Notes: generated by a model from the sequence alone, not told the origin. 23,477 bases of DNA from an uncultured Akkermansia sp. (GCA_905200945.1 CAJKMG010000027.1:1-23477); one strand, 5' to 3'. Positions 1 through 9,103 are shown, counted from the stretch's first letter. Numbers and translations are program-made.

Positions 1-219
1 TCCCCTTAAGGATTTTTATCTCCCGATCCCCTATTTTTCGCTTGCACGTTTATTCCCATTCATGTATTTCACAAGGGATAAAAGCCTGTCAGGGGCCTGC
101 CATCGCGCTCCGCTGCGCGGATCGATGCCCATGCCCTTCCGCATTTCCTCCGTGCGGTTATTCGCCAAAGGGTTATGCAATGTATCAAAACTTTTTCCAT
201 TCCCCAGAACCCAGAATAT

Positions 220-1032
220 ATGCGTATTTTACCCATCCTGGCCTTTACCTGCCTTTTCGGAAGCATTTCCTTCGCCCAAGGACAAAGCCGCACCCCCTCC
301 AGGCCGGACCCGGCCCAGCCGGCAGCAAATGCTCCGGCGTCCGACACTGTGGACAAGTCCCTGCCGCCAGCCGCCGTCAACGGCATCCGGTTCGTCCTGA
401 AGGAGCCCATGTCTCTTCCTTCTCCCATTTACATGCCTATTGATTCCAAAAGGCTGGAAAAAGTGGAAATCCGCGCCGCCCTTCCGGGACGCCGCAGCGT
501 TTACCCCAGGAGCAAGATCATTACCCTGTTCGGTGGCCTGGACCAGAAAGGCATGCCGACCAATAAACTCGTCAGCAAGCCCCTGCCGGCCGATCTTGGC
601 TCCAAAACCCTGGCTCTGGTGGGCAAAAACAGTAAAGGGGAATTGACGCTGGATTTTATCAATGAGTCGGAATTGCCGCTGAACTGCGTTTACATCCAGA
701 ACCTGACCGGCCGCACGTTCACCCTGGAGCTTCCCAAGCCTCCTTCAGGAGAAAAGAGCGCTATCGAACTGCCCAGCAAGTCCACTTACATTTTTGGCAA
801 AAATTCCACAGACAGCAGTATTTCCCGCACCACCCCCGCCAATTTGACGTACATGACCCGTTTAAAGAACGGCAAAGTCGTCAAGGTGAAGGACAGAGGC
901 ATGATGCTGACGACCTACCCGGGACGAAAAGTAGTCATGATTATTTCCCCGGATTCCACCGGCCGCACCGTCGTTTTGACGGAATTGATGATTTTCAAGG
1001 AAAGGCCGGGGGCGGCTTCTTCTGACAAGTAA
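220..1032 (+). CDS. Secreted protein of unknown function
   Basis: I do not recognise a family. From the ATG at 220 the product is 270 residues and opens with a typical signal peptide (MRILPILAFTCLFGSISFAQG), so it is probably exported to the periplasm or outer membrane. A Pro/Ala-rich linker follows (residues about 22-50), then a mixed region of short beta-like strands with no catalytic motif or Cys pattern that I can name. An in-frame ATG at 175 has AAAGGG just upstream but would put 15 extra polar residues before the signal peptide, so 220 is preferred. It is monocistronic in the window and ends about 60 nt before a strong hairpin terminator. It faces the protease pair and shares no operon with it. 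The reading frame is clear; the function is unknown. Confidence 0.75.
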   Translation: MRILPILAFTCLFGSISFAQGQSRTPSRPDPAQPAANAPASDTVDKSLPPAAVNGIRFVLKEPMSLPSPIYMPIDSKRLEKVEIRAALPGRRSVYPRSKIITLFGGLDQKGMPTNKLVSKPLPADLGSKTLALVGKNSKGELTLDFINESELPLNCVYIQNLTGRTFTLELPKPPSGEKSAIELPSKSTYIFGKNSTDSSISRTTPANLTYMTRLKNGKVVKVKDRGMMLTTYPGRKVVMIISPDSTGRTVVLTELMIFKERPGAASSDK

Positions 1033-1091
1033 GTTCTCTTCTGATATTCGGGAAGCCGAAAACTGCTCTGGAGTATATCCGGATTATTCAG

Positions 1092-1118
1092 AAAAACGGG
1101 CATTGCTGCCCGTTTTTT
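1092..1118. terminator. Bidirectional rho-independent terminator
   Basis: A-tract, then stem CGGGCA (1097-1102), loop TTGC, stem TGCCCG (1107-1112), then six T. A/T pairs extend the stem by about five more pairs. Because A and T tracts flank both sides, the hairpin can terminate transcription of the secreted-protein gene on the plus strand and of the protease pair arriving on the minus strand. Confidence 0.8.
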
Positions 1119-1303
1119 ATTTTTCATTTTTCTTCTCTTGATGCCATGGATTGGGGGAATAAACTACTCCGGACATTTTTCCGGCACGGGAACAACGTCC
1201 GCCCTATTTCCCGCGGCTCCAATGCGGCAAGCGGAGGAAGAGGTCTCGAAGCCATGCGGCTTGCCGAAAGATTCACTTGCTGCCTTCCGGCATCCGGGCA
1301 GGC

Positions 1304-2476
1304 TTAATAAACTTTGGGCACCAGGCCCTGACGGCTCATCTTATCCTCCACCTTTCGCCGGTTTTCCTCCAGACGCCGGGCGTCATAGGAATCATCCACA
1401 GGCTGAGCCTCCGGAATGTTTTCCCCGCGTCCCGCCCGGTATTGCTGCACCTGCGGGAGCACCCCTTCCACCAGTTCCCGGCATATCCAGGAAGGCAGGA
1501 TATAGGTCTCCGTACGTCCGGCACGGCTCAGGGCCAGACCCACAAATTTTCCGTTGACGTCAATGACCGGGCATCCGGCCCGTTCCGGGAACAAGGTCAT
1601 GTCCGACTGGATAACCAAAGGGAATTCATCCCTTTTCAGGCTCATCCGGTTGCCCATGGAGTTCATCATGTCAAGACGCTTTTGCGGGAACTTCATCACT
1701 CTGGGCCTAGGCCCCGTGAGGAGTTTTCCTTCTATTACCTGGTTCCGCCTCCTTACTTCCACGGGAACCGTTTCACCGGGCCGCACCCCGACCATGGCGG
1801 CACGGATGGAGTACATTCCGTCCACCGGCTTTCCATTCAGCTTCATCAGCACATCGCCGGCCGTCAATCCGCTGCGGTGCGCGCCGCTTCCGGCTTCCAC
1901 GCCGCCTATCATGACCCCCTCCCCGTCCCAGCGGGGATCGGAAACGATGCCAAGATAAGGCTGGTCATCCGCCCGCAGGCTGCGCTGGGCCACGGAAACG
2001 ACTCCAAAGTCGCTCACATGCCCCGTGGGCGATACGGCCGCAATCACATCCCCTTCTTTCGCCTGCACATAGGAATTCAGGTCAATGGGAGGAGCGGGAA
2101 GCCCCGGCACATCCATCATCAGCAGATCATGCTCCGGAAGGGCAAAGAGCACCTTGGCGTCATAAACCCGCCCGGAAGAATCCACCAGCATGACAGGACG
2201 CTGTTCCTTCTGGAGATCGCTCAGCTTGGTGAGGACCTTTCCTTTCCCCACTACTGTTCCCAAAGCCACCTGGGTATTGCCGGCAACCAGAGCCACTACG
2301 GACTTCCCCACCGGAACAGCCACCTTGTCCCATTCCCGGAAAATCTCCTTGGCCTGGCTGTCCAGCACGCTTTTGTCCTCCGGGGCAATCATCTGCTCCG
2401 GAGGCAGCGGGGAAGCTATTTCCTGGGCATACGCGGAAGCCGCCGCAAATGCCGCCCATAAGTATTTCATCATCAT
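1304..2476 (-). CDS. Degenerate trypsin-like (Deg/S1C) protein with an internal PDZ domain
   Basis: A signal peptide (KYLWAAFAAASAYAQ) is followed by a diverged trypsin-like fold. The region where active proteases have LTAAHVV reads LTKLSDL, so the His is Ser. The Asp is kept in EHDLLMMDV. The GDSGGP segment reads ERAGCPV, so the nucleophile is Ala. A PDZ domain (about residues 172-255, with GSGAHRSGLTAGDVLMKLNG) lies before the segment that normally carries the catalytic Ser, so it looks inserted in the protease fold rather than appended. The protein is therefore probably a non-catalytic binding or regulatory partner in the periplasm. Its first ATG overlaps the upstream protease's stop as ATGA. 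Three ATGs run in tandem, and the third (2470) is 6 nt from an AAGG, so translation may begin at 2476 or 2470. Loss of activity is inferred from alignment by eye. Confidence 0.8.
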   Translation of the reverse strand: MMMKYLWAAFAAASAYAQEIASPLPPEQMIAPEDKSVLDSQAKEIFREWDKVAVPVGKSVVALVAGNTQVALGTVVGKGKVLTKLSDLQKEQRPVMLVDSSGRVYDAKVLFALPEHDLLMMDVPGLPAPPIDLNSYVQAKEGDVIAAVSPTGHVSDFGVVSVAQRSLRADDQPYLGIVSDPRWDGEGVMIGGVEAGSGAHRSGLTAGDVLMKLNGKPVDGMYSIRAAMVGVRPGETVPVEVRRRNQVIEGKLLTGPRPRVMKFPQKRLDMMNSMGNRMSLKRDEFPLVIQSDMTLFPERAGCPVIDVNGKFVGLALSRAGRTETYILPSWICRELVEGVLPQVQQYRAGRGENIPEAQPVDDSYDARRLEENRRKVEDKMSRQGLVPKVY

Positions 2477-3495
2477 CCTTGAGTTTGTTCCTGGCATTTC
2501 AGGCCGGACATCAGGTCGCCGCGCCTGCCGAATGTAAGATCCGCCTTGTAAGCCGTACCTTTCCTCACCACCACCAAGGGAACGGTTTCCCCCGGACGGT
2601 GCCTGCCCAGTTCACGGAGCATATCCCGCACGGAACGCAGGCTCCGGCTGTCCATGTGGGTAATGACGTCCCCCGGCCGGATGCCGGCGGTATCCGCCGG
2701 AGAATTCACCACAACGTCTTCCACCACCACGCCGTCCACGCCCAGCACATCCATCATGGCAAACCCGAGCACAGGAGATTCGGGGTCCGCCATGGGATGA
2801 AGGCCCAGCTGGCCCCAATGCCTGCCGGAGAGCAGTTTGTCCCAGTCTCTCCTGAAAACGGAAACAGGGACATGGTTATTGATTTTCAACATAGGGCCAA
2901 TGGAGGAATGGATGCCTACCAACTTGCCGGACAAGTCAAAAAGGGGACCGCCGGAATCTCCGCCAATCAGCGTACATTCCGAAATAAGGAAGCGCTGCTT
3001 CCCGTCCGTGCACAATCTTCCCATGCGGATGGGCGCGCGGCGTTCCGGGTCAAATCCCTTGGAATGGCCCAGAGCCACCACAAAATCCCCCACATGAAGA
3101 CCGTCGGATTCCCCCAGTTCCACATGGGGATAGTTGCCTCCGTCCATGATTTGCACCATGGCGGCATCCCGCGTGAAATTGGCTCCCAGCACCCGTCCCT
3201 TTACCACGCGCCCGTCAGCAAAGACCACGCGCATGATTTCATCGCCGCCCACGACGTGGGCCGCCGTCAAAATCAGGCCCTGCGGAGAGACAATGACGCC
3301 GCTGCCCGTCTCTCCCCCGTCGGAAACCAGAGCCACCGTAGCAGCCGTGACCCTGGAGGCCACCTCATGCACATGTTTCTGCAAATCCGCCATGGAAGAA
3401 ACATTCCCCGCAAGGCTCGCCCCCCCTGACAGCAGGGACACAAGCCCCCCAACGACCAAGCAACAAAAACTCGTCATTCTCAATAGTGATATCAT
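2473..3495 (-). CDS. S1C (DegP/HtrA-like) serine protease with PDZ domain
   Basis: A periplasmic or membrane-anchored endoprotease of the trypsin-like Deg family. Numbered from the ATG at 3495, a signal sequence or anchor (MISLLRMTSFCCLVVGG) is followed by the protease domain with an intact triad: His80 in LTAAHVV, Asp110 in FTRDAAMVQI, Ser181 in GGDSGGPLFD. A single C-terminal PDZ domain (about residues 240-325) contains SPADTAGIRPGDVITHMD. The length, about 340 residues, suits a one-PDZ DegS-like architecture. Such proteases recognise misfolded or signalling proteins through PDZ binding of C-termini. An in-frame ATG at 3525 adds MSYHSIIGNF; 3495 is chosen because the shorter form is a better signal peptide, but either is possible. 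It is the first gene of a two-gene operon with the degenerate protease, is translationally coupled to it, and diverges from the penicillin-binding protein gene. Confidence 0.9.
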   Translation of the reverse strand: MISLLRMTSFCCLVVGGLVSLLSGGASLAGNVSSMADLQKHVHEVASRVTAATVALVSDGGETGSGVIVSPQGLILTAAHVVGGDEIMRVVFADGRVVKGRVLGANFTRDAAMVQIMDGGNYPHVELGESDGLHVGDFVVALGHSKGFDPERRAPIRMGRLCTDGKQRFLISECTLIGGDSGGPLFDLSGKLVGIHSSIGPMLKINNHVPVSVFRRDWDKLLSGRHWGQLGLHPMADPESPVLGFAMMDVLGVDGVVVEDVVVNSPADTAGIRPGDVITHMDSRSLRSVRDMLRELGRHRPGETVPLVVVRKGTAYKADLTFGRRGDLMSGLKCQEQTQG

Positions 3496-3592
3496 GAAAT
3501 TACCGATAATCGAATGATAGGACATACCCTACTGTATAAACGTTCAAAACGGCAGAATTTTGTCTATGGATTGCGACATGGCGCCACATCTT

Positions 3593-3621
3593 TTGCTTAG
3601 ACCATTCCGGTTATTTATGAT
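3593..3621 (+). promoter_or_regulatory. Sigma70-type promoter for the PBP-rmuC operon
   Basis: TTGCTT (3593-3598), a 17-nt spacer, and TATGAT (3616-3621). It lies about 85 nt upstream of the preferred ATG at 3707 and downstream of the longest possible in-frame start (3560), which argues against that upstream start. Confidence 0.55.
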
Positions 3622-3706
3622 AAAGTCCGGCCCACGGATGGGGTTAAACGACAAATCAAGGAAACGAAATGCCGCCTCCTGGAGGGAACGCATCCAAGAT
3701 GGAGAA

Positions 3707-6298
3707 ATGTCTTCCCGTTCCCAGACGGAACGCAAAAAAAGGCCCCTTCCCCGTCCATCCTATCCCGGGTTGCCGCAGGAAGCTCCTGATCCGGCTGTCA
3801 TTCCCGGCCCTACCCGCAGAACGGGGAATTCCCGCAATGGTCCTTCCCGGTATGACACGCCGCCCCGGAGACGGGCCTCCCACCCGTCTCCGAAGGAAGA
3901 GTACGAAGACAATCCGGAAAGAGAAGAAGAAAACCGCCCCGCACGCGCAGGAACCATGCGCAGGCCGCGTTTCACGATTTTCGGAGCCCTGCTGTTTGTC
4001 CTGCTGATGCCGTTCCGTTTCATCGGTTCCCTGACGCGGAATATCCGCTGGTTCATTTGCTGGCCCCTGCGCATTCTTTTGGGATGCTGCTTCGTCGGCA
4101 TCGTGATCGGGTCCATCCTGGTGTTTCTTTACGGCACCATTTCCAACCGCTATGACATTTCCGAGGTAAAGAGCAACATCCCGGAACGCACGGTGATTCT
4201 GGACCGTAAAAACCGGACTATCGGAACCCTGCACGGGGAAAACCGCAAGCGGGTATCCCTTCAGGAAGTTCCTCCCGTTTTTATTGATGCCCTGCTCCTG
4301 CGCGAAGACAACCGCTTTTACGACCATGGCGGCGTGGACTGGATAGGCGTGGGCCGCGCCTTTGCGCAGGTGCTCAAGCACAAGAGAGCTACGCAGGGGG
4401 CTTCCACCCTGACGATGCAGCTTGCTAAAATTACATATAACCACCGGGAGCGCAACCTCCATTCCAAACTGACGGAAGTGGCCCTGGCGAAACGCATTGA
4501 AGCCACTTATACGAAGGACGAAATTCTGGAGACTTACATCAACCGCATTTTCTGGGGGCACACCTTCCTGGGGATAGCGGCGGCGGCGCGGGGATATTAC
4601 GATAAGGAACCCCGGGATTTATCCCTGGCGGAATGCGCCACCCTGGCCGGCATTATTTACGGCCCAAATGATTTTTCCCCCATCAAACACCCGGAGGAAG
4701 CAAAAAAAGTGCGCGATATCGTCCTTGGACTGCTGAAAAACGAAGGCAAGATTACGGAAGTGCAGTATCAGGCGGCCCTGGCGGAGCCTATCGTCACCCG
4801 GACGCCCCAATCCCGGTCTGAGGAAAATTACGCCATGGGTCTCGTGCGCCGGGAGCTGGACGCCATTCTGGAGGAAGAAGACATCCGCCTGGGAGGGCTG
4901 GTGGTGCATACCACATTGGACCTTGATCTGCAGAACGCCACGCTGGACGCCATCAATAAGCACATGGACGCGCTGGAAGCCCGCAAGGATTTCAAGAAGC
5001 ACCTGGCCTCCCTGCAGGCCAGGCGGGAGAAGAGGGGAATCCTGAAAAACAAGCTGACCACCAAGGCGGAATATGAGGCCTCCCTGGCCGCCTGGAAGGC
5101 GCTCCCTGCGGAACAGAAGGAAAAGACGCAGCCGCCGATGCCTAATTATATCCAATCCGCCGCCGTAGTCATGGACAATGCCACAGGGGCTCTTCTGGCC
5201 GTTGTCGGCGGCCGGGACGCGGAAGAATCCAAGCTGAACCGCGCCATTCAGTCCAGGCGGCAGACCGGCTCCCTGTTCAAACCGTTCATTTACGCCACGT
5301 TTTTCCAGCAGGGCAATTCTGCGGATACCCGCATTTCGGATGACAGGATTGCGTACGGGGAAATACGCGGAGCCGCCAACTGGTCTCCCCGCAATTCGGA
5401 CGGAACGTACCGGGGCATGAAGCCGGCCTCCTTCGGCCTCATCCTTTCCCGCAACACCATGTCCGTGCGCATCGGCAACCGCGCCGGCTTGTCCAATGTC
5501 ATTCAATCCGCACAACTGGCGGGCTTTCACGGAAATATTTCCCGCACCCCGGCCCTTTATCTGGGCACGTGGGAAGCGTCCCCTCTGGACATCGCCAGCG
5601 CCTACAGCGTTTTTGCCAACGGAGGCGTACGACCCACGCCGTACATCATTGACCATATTACGGATTCGCAGGGCCAGCCGCGCTTCGCCATCACCAAAAG
5701 CAAGCGCACCGTCTATTCCCAGCGGGCGGCGAACATAACCTCTTCCATCCTCCAGCAGGTCTGCAAGCCCGGAGGCACGGCAGGAAAAATTACCGCGCTG
5801 GGCTTTAAATCCCCCTGCGGCGGCAAAACCGGAACCACGAATAATTATACGAACGCATGGTTCGCCGGATATACGTCCAACCTCACCTGCAGTGTCTGGG
5901 TGGGGTTCGATTCCTCCACCAAAATTCTGGAAAAAGGCTACGGAGGCACCCTGGCCCTGCCCGTCTGGGTGGATATTATGCTTGCCGCCCAGAAGGAAGG
6001 CTATCCCGCCAACGCCATCCGTACGCGTCCCGGTTCGGAAGGGCAGGCCGTACTCGTCTGCCGGGAATCCAATCAACTGGCCCATTCCGGCTGCCAGTAC
6101 GCCAAGACTGCGTATTTTGAAACCTCCGCCGGCTACCAGGCCCCCGCCAACATGTGTGAACAGCACATTCCCATGGCGGAACCGGATTCGGAAGAGAGCA
6201 TTCCCTATGCGGAACCGCTGGACGGCAGCGACGATAACATCCCCCTGGCCGAACCCGTGGAAGAAACGGACGGCATCCCCTACGCCACCCCCATTTGA
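3707..6298 (+). CDS. Class A penicillin-binding protein (glycosyltransferase/transpeptidase)
   Basis: A bifunctional cell-wall enzyme that polymerises lipid II and cross-links peptidoglycan on the outer face of the inner membrane. From the ATG at 3707 (GGAG just upstream) it has 863 residues: a basic, Pro-rich cytoplasmic tail, a hydrophobic anchor (about residues 85-145), then a GT51 domain with Glu200 in REDNRFYDHGG and the QGASTLTMQLAK motif. The transpeptidase domain has Ser522/Lys525 in TGSLFKPF, Ser581-Arg-Asn in LSRNTMS and Lys707 in GGKTGTTN, so all catalytic motifs are present. The C-terminus ends in a tail of short IPxAEP-type repeats. An in-frame extension back to 3560 would start upstream of the promoter and looks non-coding. 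A start at 3638 cannot be excluded. rmuC follows 16 nt later. Family assignment is firm; which paralogue (1A, 1B or 1C) is not. Confidence 0.93.
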   Translation: MSSRSQTERKKRPLPRPSYPGLPQEAPDPAVIPGPTRRTGNSRNGPSRYDTPPRRRASHPSPKEEYEDNPEREEENRPARAGTMRRPRFTIFGALLFVLLMPFRFIGSLTRNIRWFICWPLRILLGCCFVGIVIGSILVFLYGTISNRYDISEVKSNIPERTVILDRKNRTIGTLHGENRKRVSLQEVPPVFIDALLLREDNRFYDHGGVDWIGVGRAFAQVLKHKRATQGASTLTMQLAKITYNHRERNLHSKLTEVALAKRIEATYTKDEILETYINRIFWGHTFLGIAAAARGYYDKEPRDLSLAECATLAGIIYGPNDFSPIKHPEEAKKVRDIVLGLLKNEGKITEVQYQAALAEPIVTRTPQSRSEENYAMGLVRRELDAILEEEDIRLGGLVVHTTLDLDLQNATLDAINKHMDALEARKDFKKHLASLQARREKRGILKNKLTTKAEYEASLAAWKALPAEQKEKTQPPMPNYIQSAAVVMDNATGALLAVVGGRDAEESKLNRAIQSRRQTGSLFKPFIYATFFQQGNSADTRISDDRIAYGEIRGAANWSPRNSDGTYRGMKPASFGLILSRNTMSVRIGNRAGLSNVIQSAQLAGFHGNISRTPALYLGTWEASPLDIASAYSVFANGGVRPTPYIIDHITDSQGQPRFAITKSKRTVYSQRAANITSSILQQVCKPGGTAGKITALGFKSPCGGKTGTTNNYTNAWFAGYTSNLTCSVWVGFDSSTKILEKGYGGTLALPVWVDIMLAAQKEGYPANAIRTRPGSEGQAVLVCRESNQLAHSGCQYAKTAYFETSAGYQAPANMCEQHIPMAEPDSEESIPYAEPLDGSDDNIPLAEPVEETDGIPYATPI

Positions 6299-6314
6299 TT
6301 GCTTATTTTTTCTT

Positions 6315-7568
6315 ATGATTTCCCCATTTTTTCCCTGGTTCCTGGCCTTTCTTCTGCTGATCGCCTGCGTGGCGCTGCTGGTTCTGCTGCTGCGGTACCG
6401 GGACCGCTCCGTCCGCCTCGAAGCGGAATCCCGCTCCTGGCAGGAACGGGCGGAAGACAGAACCCAGATGCTCCGCCGGGCGGAAGAGGTGCTGAAAGAT
6501 TCTTTCGCCGGCATCAGCGCGGAAGTTCTCCGGAACTCGGAAAAACAGTTCCTGAACCTGGCGGAAACGCGGCTGCAAAGCCAGCGCCAGCAGGCCAATC
6601 ATGACCTGGATTCCCGCAAACAGGCCATCGAGTCCATGCTGAAGCCGGTGAGCGAATCCCTGAAACTGGTCCAGTCCCGGCTGGGAGAAATGGAAAAGGA
6701 GCGCGTGGGCGCCTACACGGACCTGAAAACGCAAATCCGCTATATTCTTTCCGGCAATGAAGCCCTGAAAAATGAAACCGCAAGGCTTTCCCAGGCTCTG
6801 CACCACAACAGCGTTCGCGGCCAATGGGGAGAGCTCCAGCTGCGCCGCGTGGTGGAACTGGCGGGAATGGTGGAGTACTGCGATTTCACGACTCAGGAAA
6901 CCCGCTCCAGGGAGGAGGAACGGATACGGCCGGACATGGTCATTCACCTTCCTGGAGGCCGTTCCATCATCATTGACGCAAAAGCGCCCATGGCTTCCTA
7001 CCTGAATGCCGGGCAGACGGAGAATCCGGAAGAACGCAGCCAGTGGATGGCACGCCATGCCGCGGACGTCAGGAGGCATTTGCAGCAATTAAGCGCCAAG
7101 AATTACTTTGCCCAGTTTTCCCCATGCCCCGAATTCGTCATTATGTTCCTGCCCGGGGAATCCTTCTTCCAGGCGGCTCTGGAAGCAGACCCCACCCTGA
7201 TTGAATTCGGCGCGGAGAACAGAGTTATTCTTTCCACTCCATCCACCCTGATTGCCCTGCTGAAAGCCGTCGCTTACGGATGGAAGCAGGAGCAGCTGGC
7301 GGATAACGCCAAGAAAATTTCGGAAGCGGGCGCGGACCTGTTCAATACCTGCTCTGTCCTTTCCGGTCATTTTTCCTCTCTGGGCAAGAGCCTGAACCAG
7401 GCGGTAGCCCAGTACAACAAAACCGTTTCTTCTTTTGAACACCGATTCATCCCCCGGGCTCAGAAGTTGAAAAACCTGGGCGTCACCTCCACGAAAGAAC
7501 TTCCCCGCTCCCTGGAAGATATTACTGAACAGGCCAAATCTGCGGATGTTCCGGATATTCCGTCCTGA
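6315..7568 (+). CDS. rmuC: RmuC family DNA recombination protein
   Basis: A 417-residue product. An N-terminal membrane segment (FFPWFLAFLLLIACVALLVL, residues 5-24) is followed by a long coiled coil (about 30-110) and then the RmuC nuclease-like domain. Visible family signatures are HNSVRGQWGELQLRRVVELAGM, here broken only by one residue from the consensus as I remember it; RPDMVIHLPGG; IIIDAKAPMASY; and FIPRAQKLKNLG near the end. RmuC proteins limit recombination at inverted repeats and belong to the PD-(D/E)XK-like superfamily. The conserved GxWGE, D and DxK positions are present. The start is set at 6315 because the membrane segment begins there. A longer in-frame extension runs back inside the preceding gene and is a shadow. 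It is probably co-transcribed with the PBP gene. It converges with gph across 49 nt with no clear terminator. Confidence 0.92.
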   Translation: MISPFFPWFLAFLLLIACVALLVLLLRYRDRSVRLEAESRSWQERAEDRTQMLRRAEEVLKDSFAGISAEVLRNSEKQFLNLAETRLQSQRQQANHDLDSRKQAIESMLKPVSESLKLVQSRLGEMEKERVGAYTDLKTQIRYILSGNEALKNETARLSQALHHNSVRGQWGELQLRRVVELAGMVEYCDFTTQETRSREEERIRPDMVIHLPGGRSIIIDAKAPMASYLNAGQTENPEERSQWMARHAADVRRHLQQLSAKNYFAQFSPCPEFVIMFLPGESFFQAALEADPTLIEFGAENRVILSTPSTLIALLKAVAYGWKQEQLADNAKKISEAGADLFNTCSVLSGHFSSLGKSLNQAVAQYNKTVSSFEHRFIPRAQKLKNLGVTSTKELPRSLEDITEQAKSADVPDIPS

Positions 7569-7617
7569 AAGAGCAGCAACAATATGGCTTTTTCTCTTCC
7601 TGCCCCTCCCGGAATTT

Positions 7618-8319
7618 TCAACAATTCCTATGCGCGGCAACGGGAAACGGCAGGCTGCTTTCATCATGCAGCCGGGCAGATAATTCCCCCGCGGCGGCGC
7701 ACACCGGCACCCGGAAAGCGTCCAGAGCGGAACGGGAACTGTAGCCCCACCCCACCAGAATAAGCCGTGTTCCGGCGTTCACAGCCGTGTTGCCGTCATG
7801 GGCGGAGTCCCCCACCATGCACACCTGCGCCGGCTCCCTGCCCCAGGAACGGACGATGGACAGCAGGGAGTCAGGTTCCGGCTTACGAGGAAAGCGTTCG
7901 GAAAAACCCATCACCTCCCGGAAGGGAATTTCAGGCAGGATATGGCGCACCAGCGGAACTGTAACCGCATGGGGCTTGTTGGATAAAACGCCCAGAGGAT
8001 AGCCTTCTCCGGCCAGGGACAGCAGCATTTCCCGGATGCCGGGGTACGGAACCGTGCCCTCCTGCCAGGTGTGCGGGTATTCACGCATGAATCCCCGGTG
8101 CACCGCTTCAAAAGCTTCCTCCGGCACATTTCCGTTGAAATAGCCTTTCAGGGAAGCCAGGCAAAGCTCCCGGGCGCCCTTGCCCACCATTTCCCGGATG
8201 GCGTCCACGGAATGCTCCGGATACCCCAGCGCTTTCAAGGCCAGGTTCAGGCCGCGGGCGATACCGGGAATGGAGTCCACCAGCGTCCCGTCCAGGTCAA
8301 AAACAAAACCCGTTTTCAT
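7618..8319 (-). CDS. gph: HAD-superfamily hydrolase, phosphoglycolate phosphatase-like
   Basis: 233 residues with the four HAD motifs in order: DLDGTLVDS (motif I, residues 8-16), LSNKPHA (motif II), KPEPDSLL (motif III, Lys) and VGDSAHDGNTAVNAG (motif IV, acidic pair). The alpha-helical cap between motifs I and II and the total length match Gph-type phosphatases, which remove 2-phosphoglycolate formed during DNA repair. Closely related HAD enzymes such as pyrophosphatase PpaX or other sugar phosphatases look the same at this level, so the substrate is inferred. It begins 4 nt after the lpxA stop and is almost certainly co-transcribed with it. The last ten residues are not recognisable as part of the fold. 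Confidence 0.85.
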   Translation of the reverse strand: MKTGFVFDLDGTLVDSIPGIARGLNLALKALGYPEHSVDAIREMVGKGARELCLASLKGYFNGNVPEEAFEAVHRGFMREYPHTWQEGTVPYPGIREMLLSLAGEGYPLGVLSNKPHAVTVPLVRHILPEIPFREVMGFSERFPRKPEPDSLLSIVRSWGREPAQVCMVGDSAHDGNTAVNAGTRLILVGWGYSSRSALDAFRVPVCAAAGELSARLHDESSLPFPVAAHRNC

Positions 8320-8323
8320 GGAT

Positions 8324-9103
8324 TCAATGGCAGAACCCCCGTTCGGAAGTTTCCACGAATTGGATGATTCTCCTCAGGCAGGCATTTTCCGCATACCCCG
8401 AATGCCGCAGTTCCTCCAGAGCTTCATGAACGGTCAGCTTTTTATTGACGAAGAGCTTTTTATAGCACATGCGCACGGCTTTCAGGTCTTCTTCGGAAAA
8501 GCCGCGCCTCTGCATGCCGATGGAGTTAACGGAGCGCGTTACGGCCGGGTGGCCCTCCACGATCGTGTACGGCAAGACATCCTGGCTCACGCGGGCCATC
8601 GCCCCCACCATGGCATGTTCCCCGATGCTCACAAACTGGTGTACGGCGCAACATCCCGCCAGAATGGCGTAATCCCCCACCGTAACATGGCCGGCGGCGG
8701 TAGCGAACCCGGAGAAAATCACATGATTGCCGATCTGGCAATCGTGCCCGGCATGGCAGGAAACCAGGAAAAGGTTGTTATTCCCTATCCGCGTCGCGCC
8801 GCCAATGTCCGTAGCCCGGTTGATGGTGGCGTTTTCCCGGAAGACGTTGTTATCCCCCACTTCCAGATAAGTCGGCTCTCCCTTGTATTTCAAATCCTGG
8901 CTTTTCAGGCCGATGACGGAAAACGGGAAAAATTCGTTGCCGCTGCCGAAGGAAGAAGGACCGTCGATAACCACATGGCTGTGCAGCACGCAGCCGGGCC
9001 CCAGTTTGACATGTTCCCCGACAACGCAAAAGGGACCGATTTTAACATCATCCGCGATCTCTGCAGCAGGATGCACTACTGCCGTTGGGTGTATTTCTGG
9101 CAT
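8324..9103 (-). CDS. lpxA: Acyl-ACP--UDP-N-acetylglucosamine O-acyltransferase
   Basis: First enzyme of lipid A synthesis. It transfers a 3-hydroxyacyl chain from acyl carrier protein to UDP-GlcNAc in the cytoplasm. The 259-residue length is typical. The N-terminal two thirds is a left-handed beta helix of hexapeptide repeats (HPTAVVHPAAEIADDVKIGP, VKLGPGCVLHSHVVIDG and similar). The catalytic His region reads CHAGHDCQIGN, matching HIAHDC in the E. coli enzyme. HQFVSIGEHAMVG and MQRRGFSEEDLKAVR match the end of the helix and the C-terminal helical domain. There is no lpxD or fabZ next to it here, unlike in proteobacteria. Instead it sits between an RDD membrane protein and gph. Its presence shows that the cell makes an LPS-bearing outer membrane. 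Confidence 0.95.
   Translation of the reverse strand: MPEIHPTAVVHPAAEIADDVKIGPFCVVGEHVKLGPGCVLHSHVVIDGPSSFGSGNEFFPFSVIGLKSQDLKYKGEPTYLEVGDNNVFRENATINRATDIGGATRIGNNNLFLVSCHAGHDCQIGNHVIFSGFATAAGHVTVGDYAILAGCCAVHQFVSIGEHAMVGAMARVSQDVLPYTIVEGHPAVTRSVNSIGMQRRGFSEEDLKAVRMCYKKLFVNKKLTVHEALEELRHSGYAENACLRRIIQFVETSERGFCH

Noticed and set aside
1280..1302. GC-rich hairpin CTGCC..GGCAG as terminator of the protease operon
   Set aside because: No T-run follows on the minus strand. The hairpin at 1092-1118 is a better terminator.
1277..2461. Plus-strand open frame of 394 codons
   Set aside because: Antisense to the degenerate protease gene, which has a signal peptide, PDZ domain and operon context.
3560..3706. 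Upstream in-frame extension of the PBP gene
   Set aside because: The first half precedes the TTGCTT-N17-TATGAT promoter and its translation looks non-coding. The start was set at 3707.
5892..6314. In-frame extension of rmuC
   Set aside because: It overlaps the end of the PBP gene in another frame and precedes the natural N-terminal membrane segment.
4619..6598. Long minus-strand open frame (659 codons)
   Set aside because: Antisense to the PBP and rmuC genes; Gly/Arg/Phe-rich without motifs.
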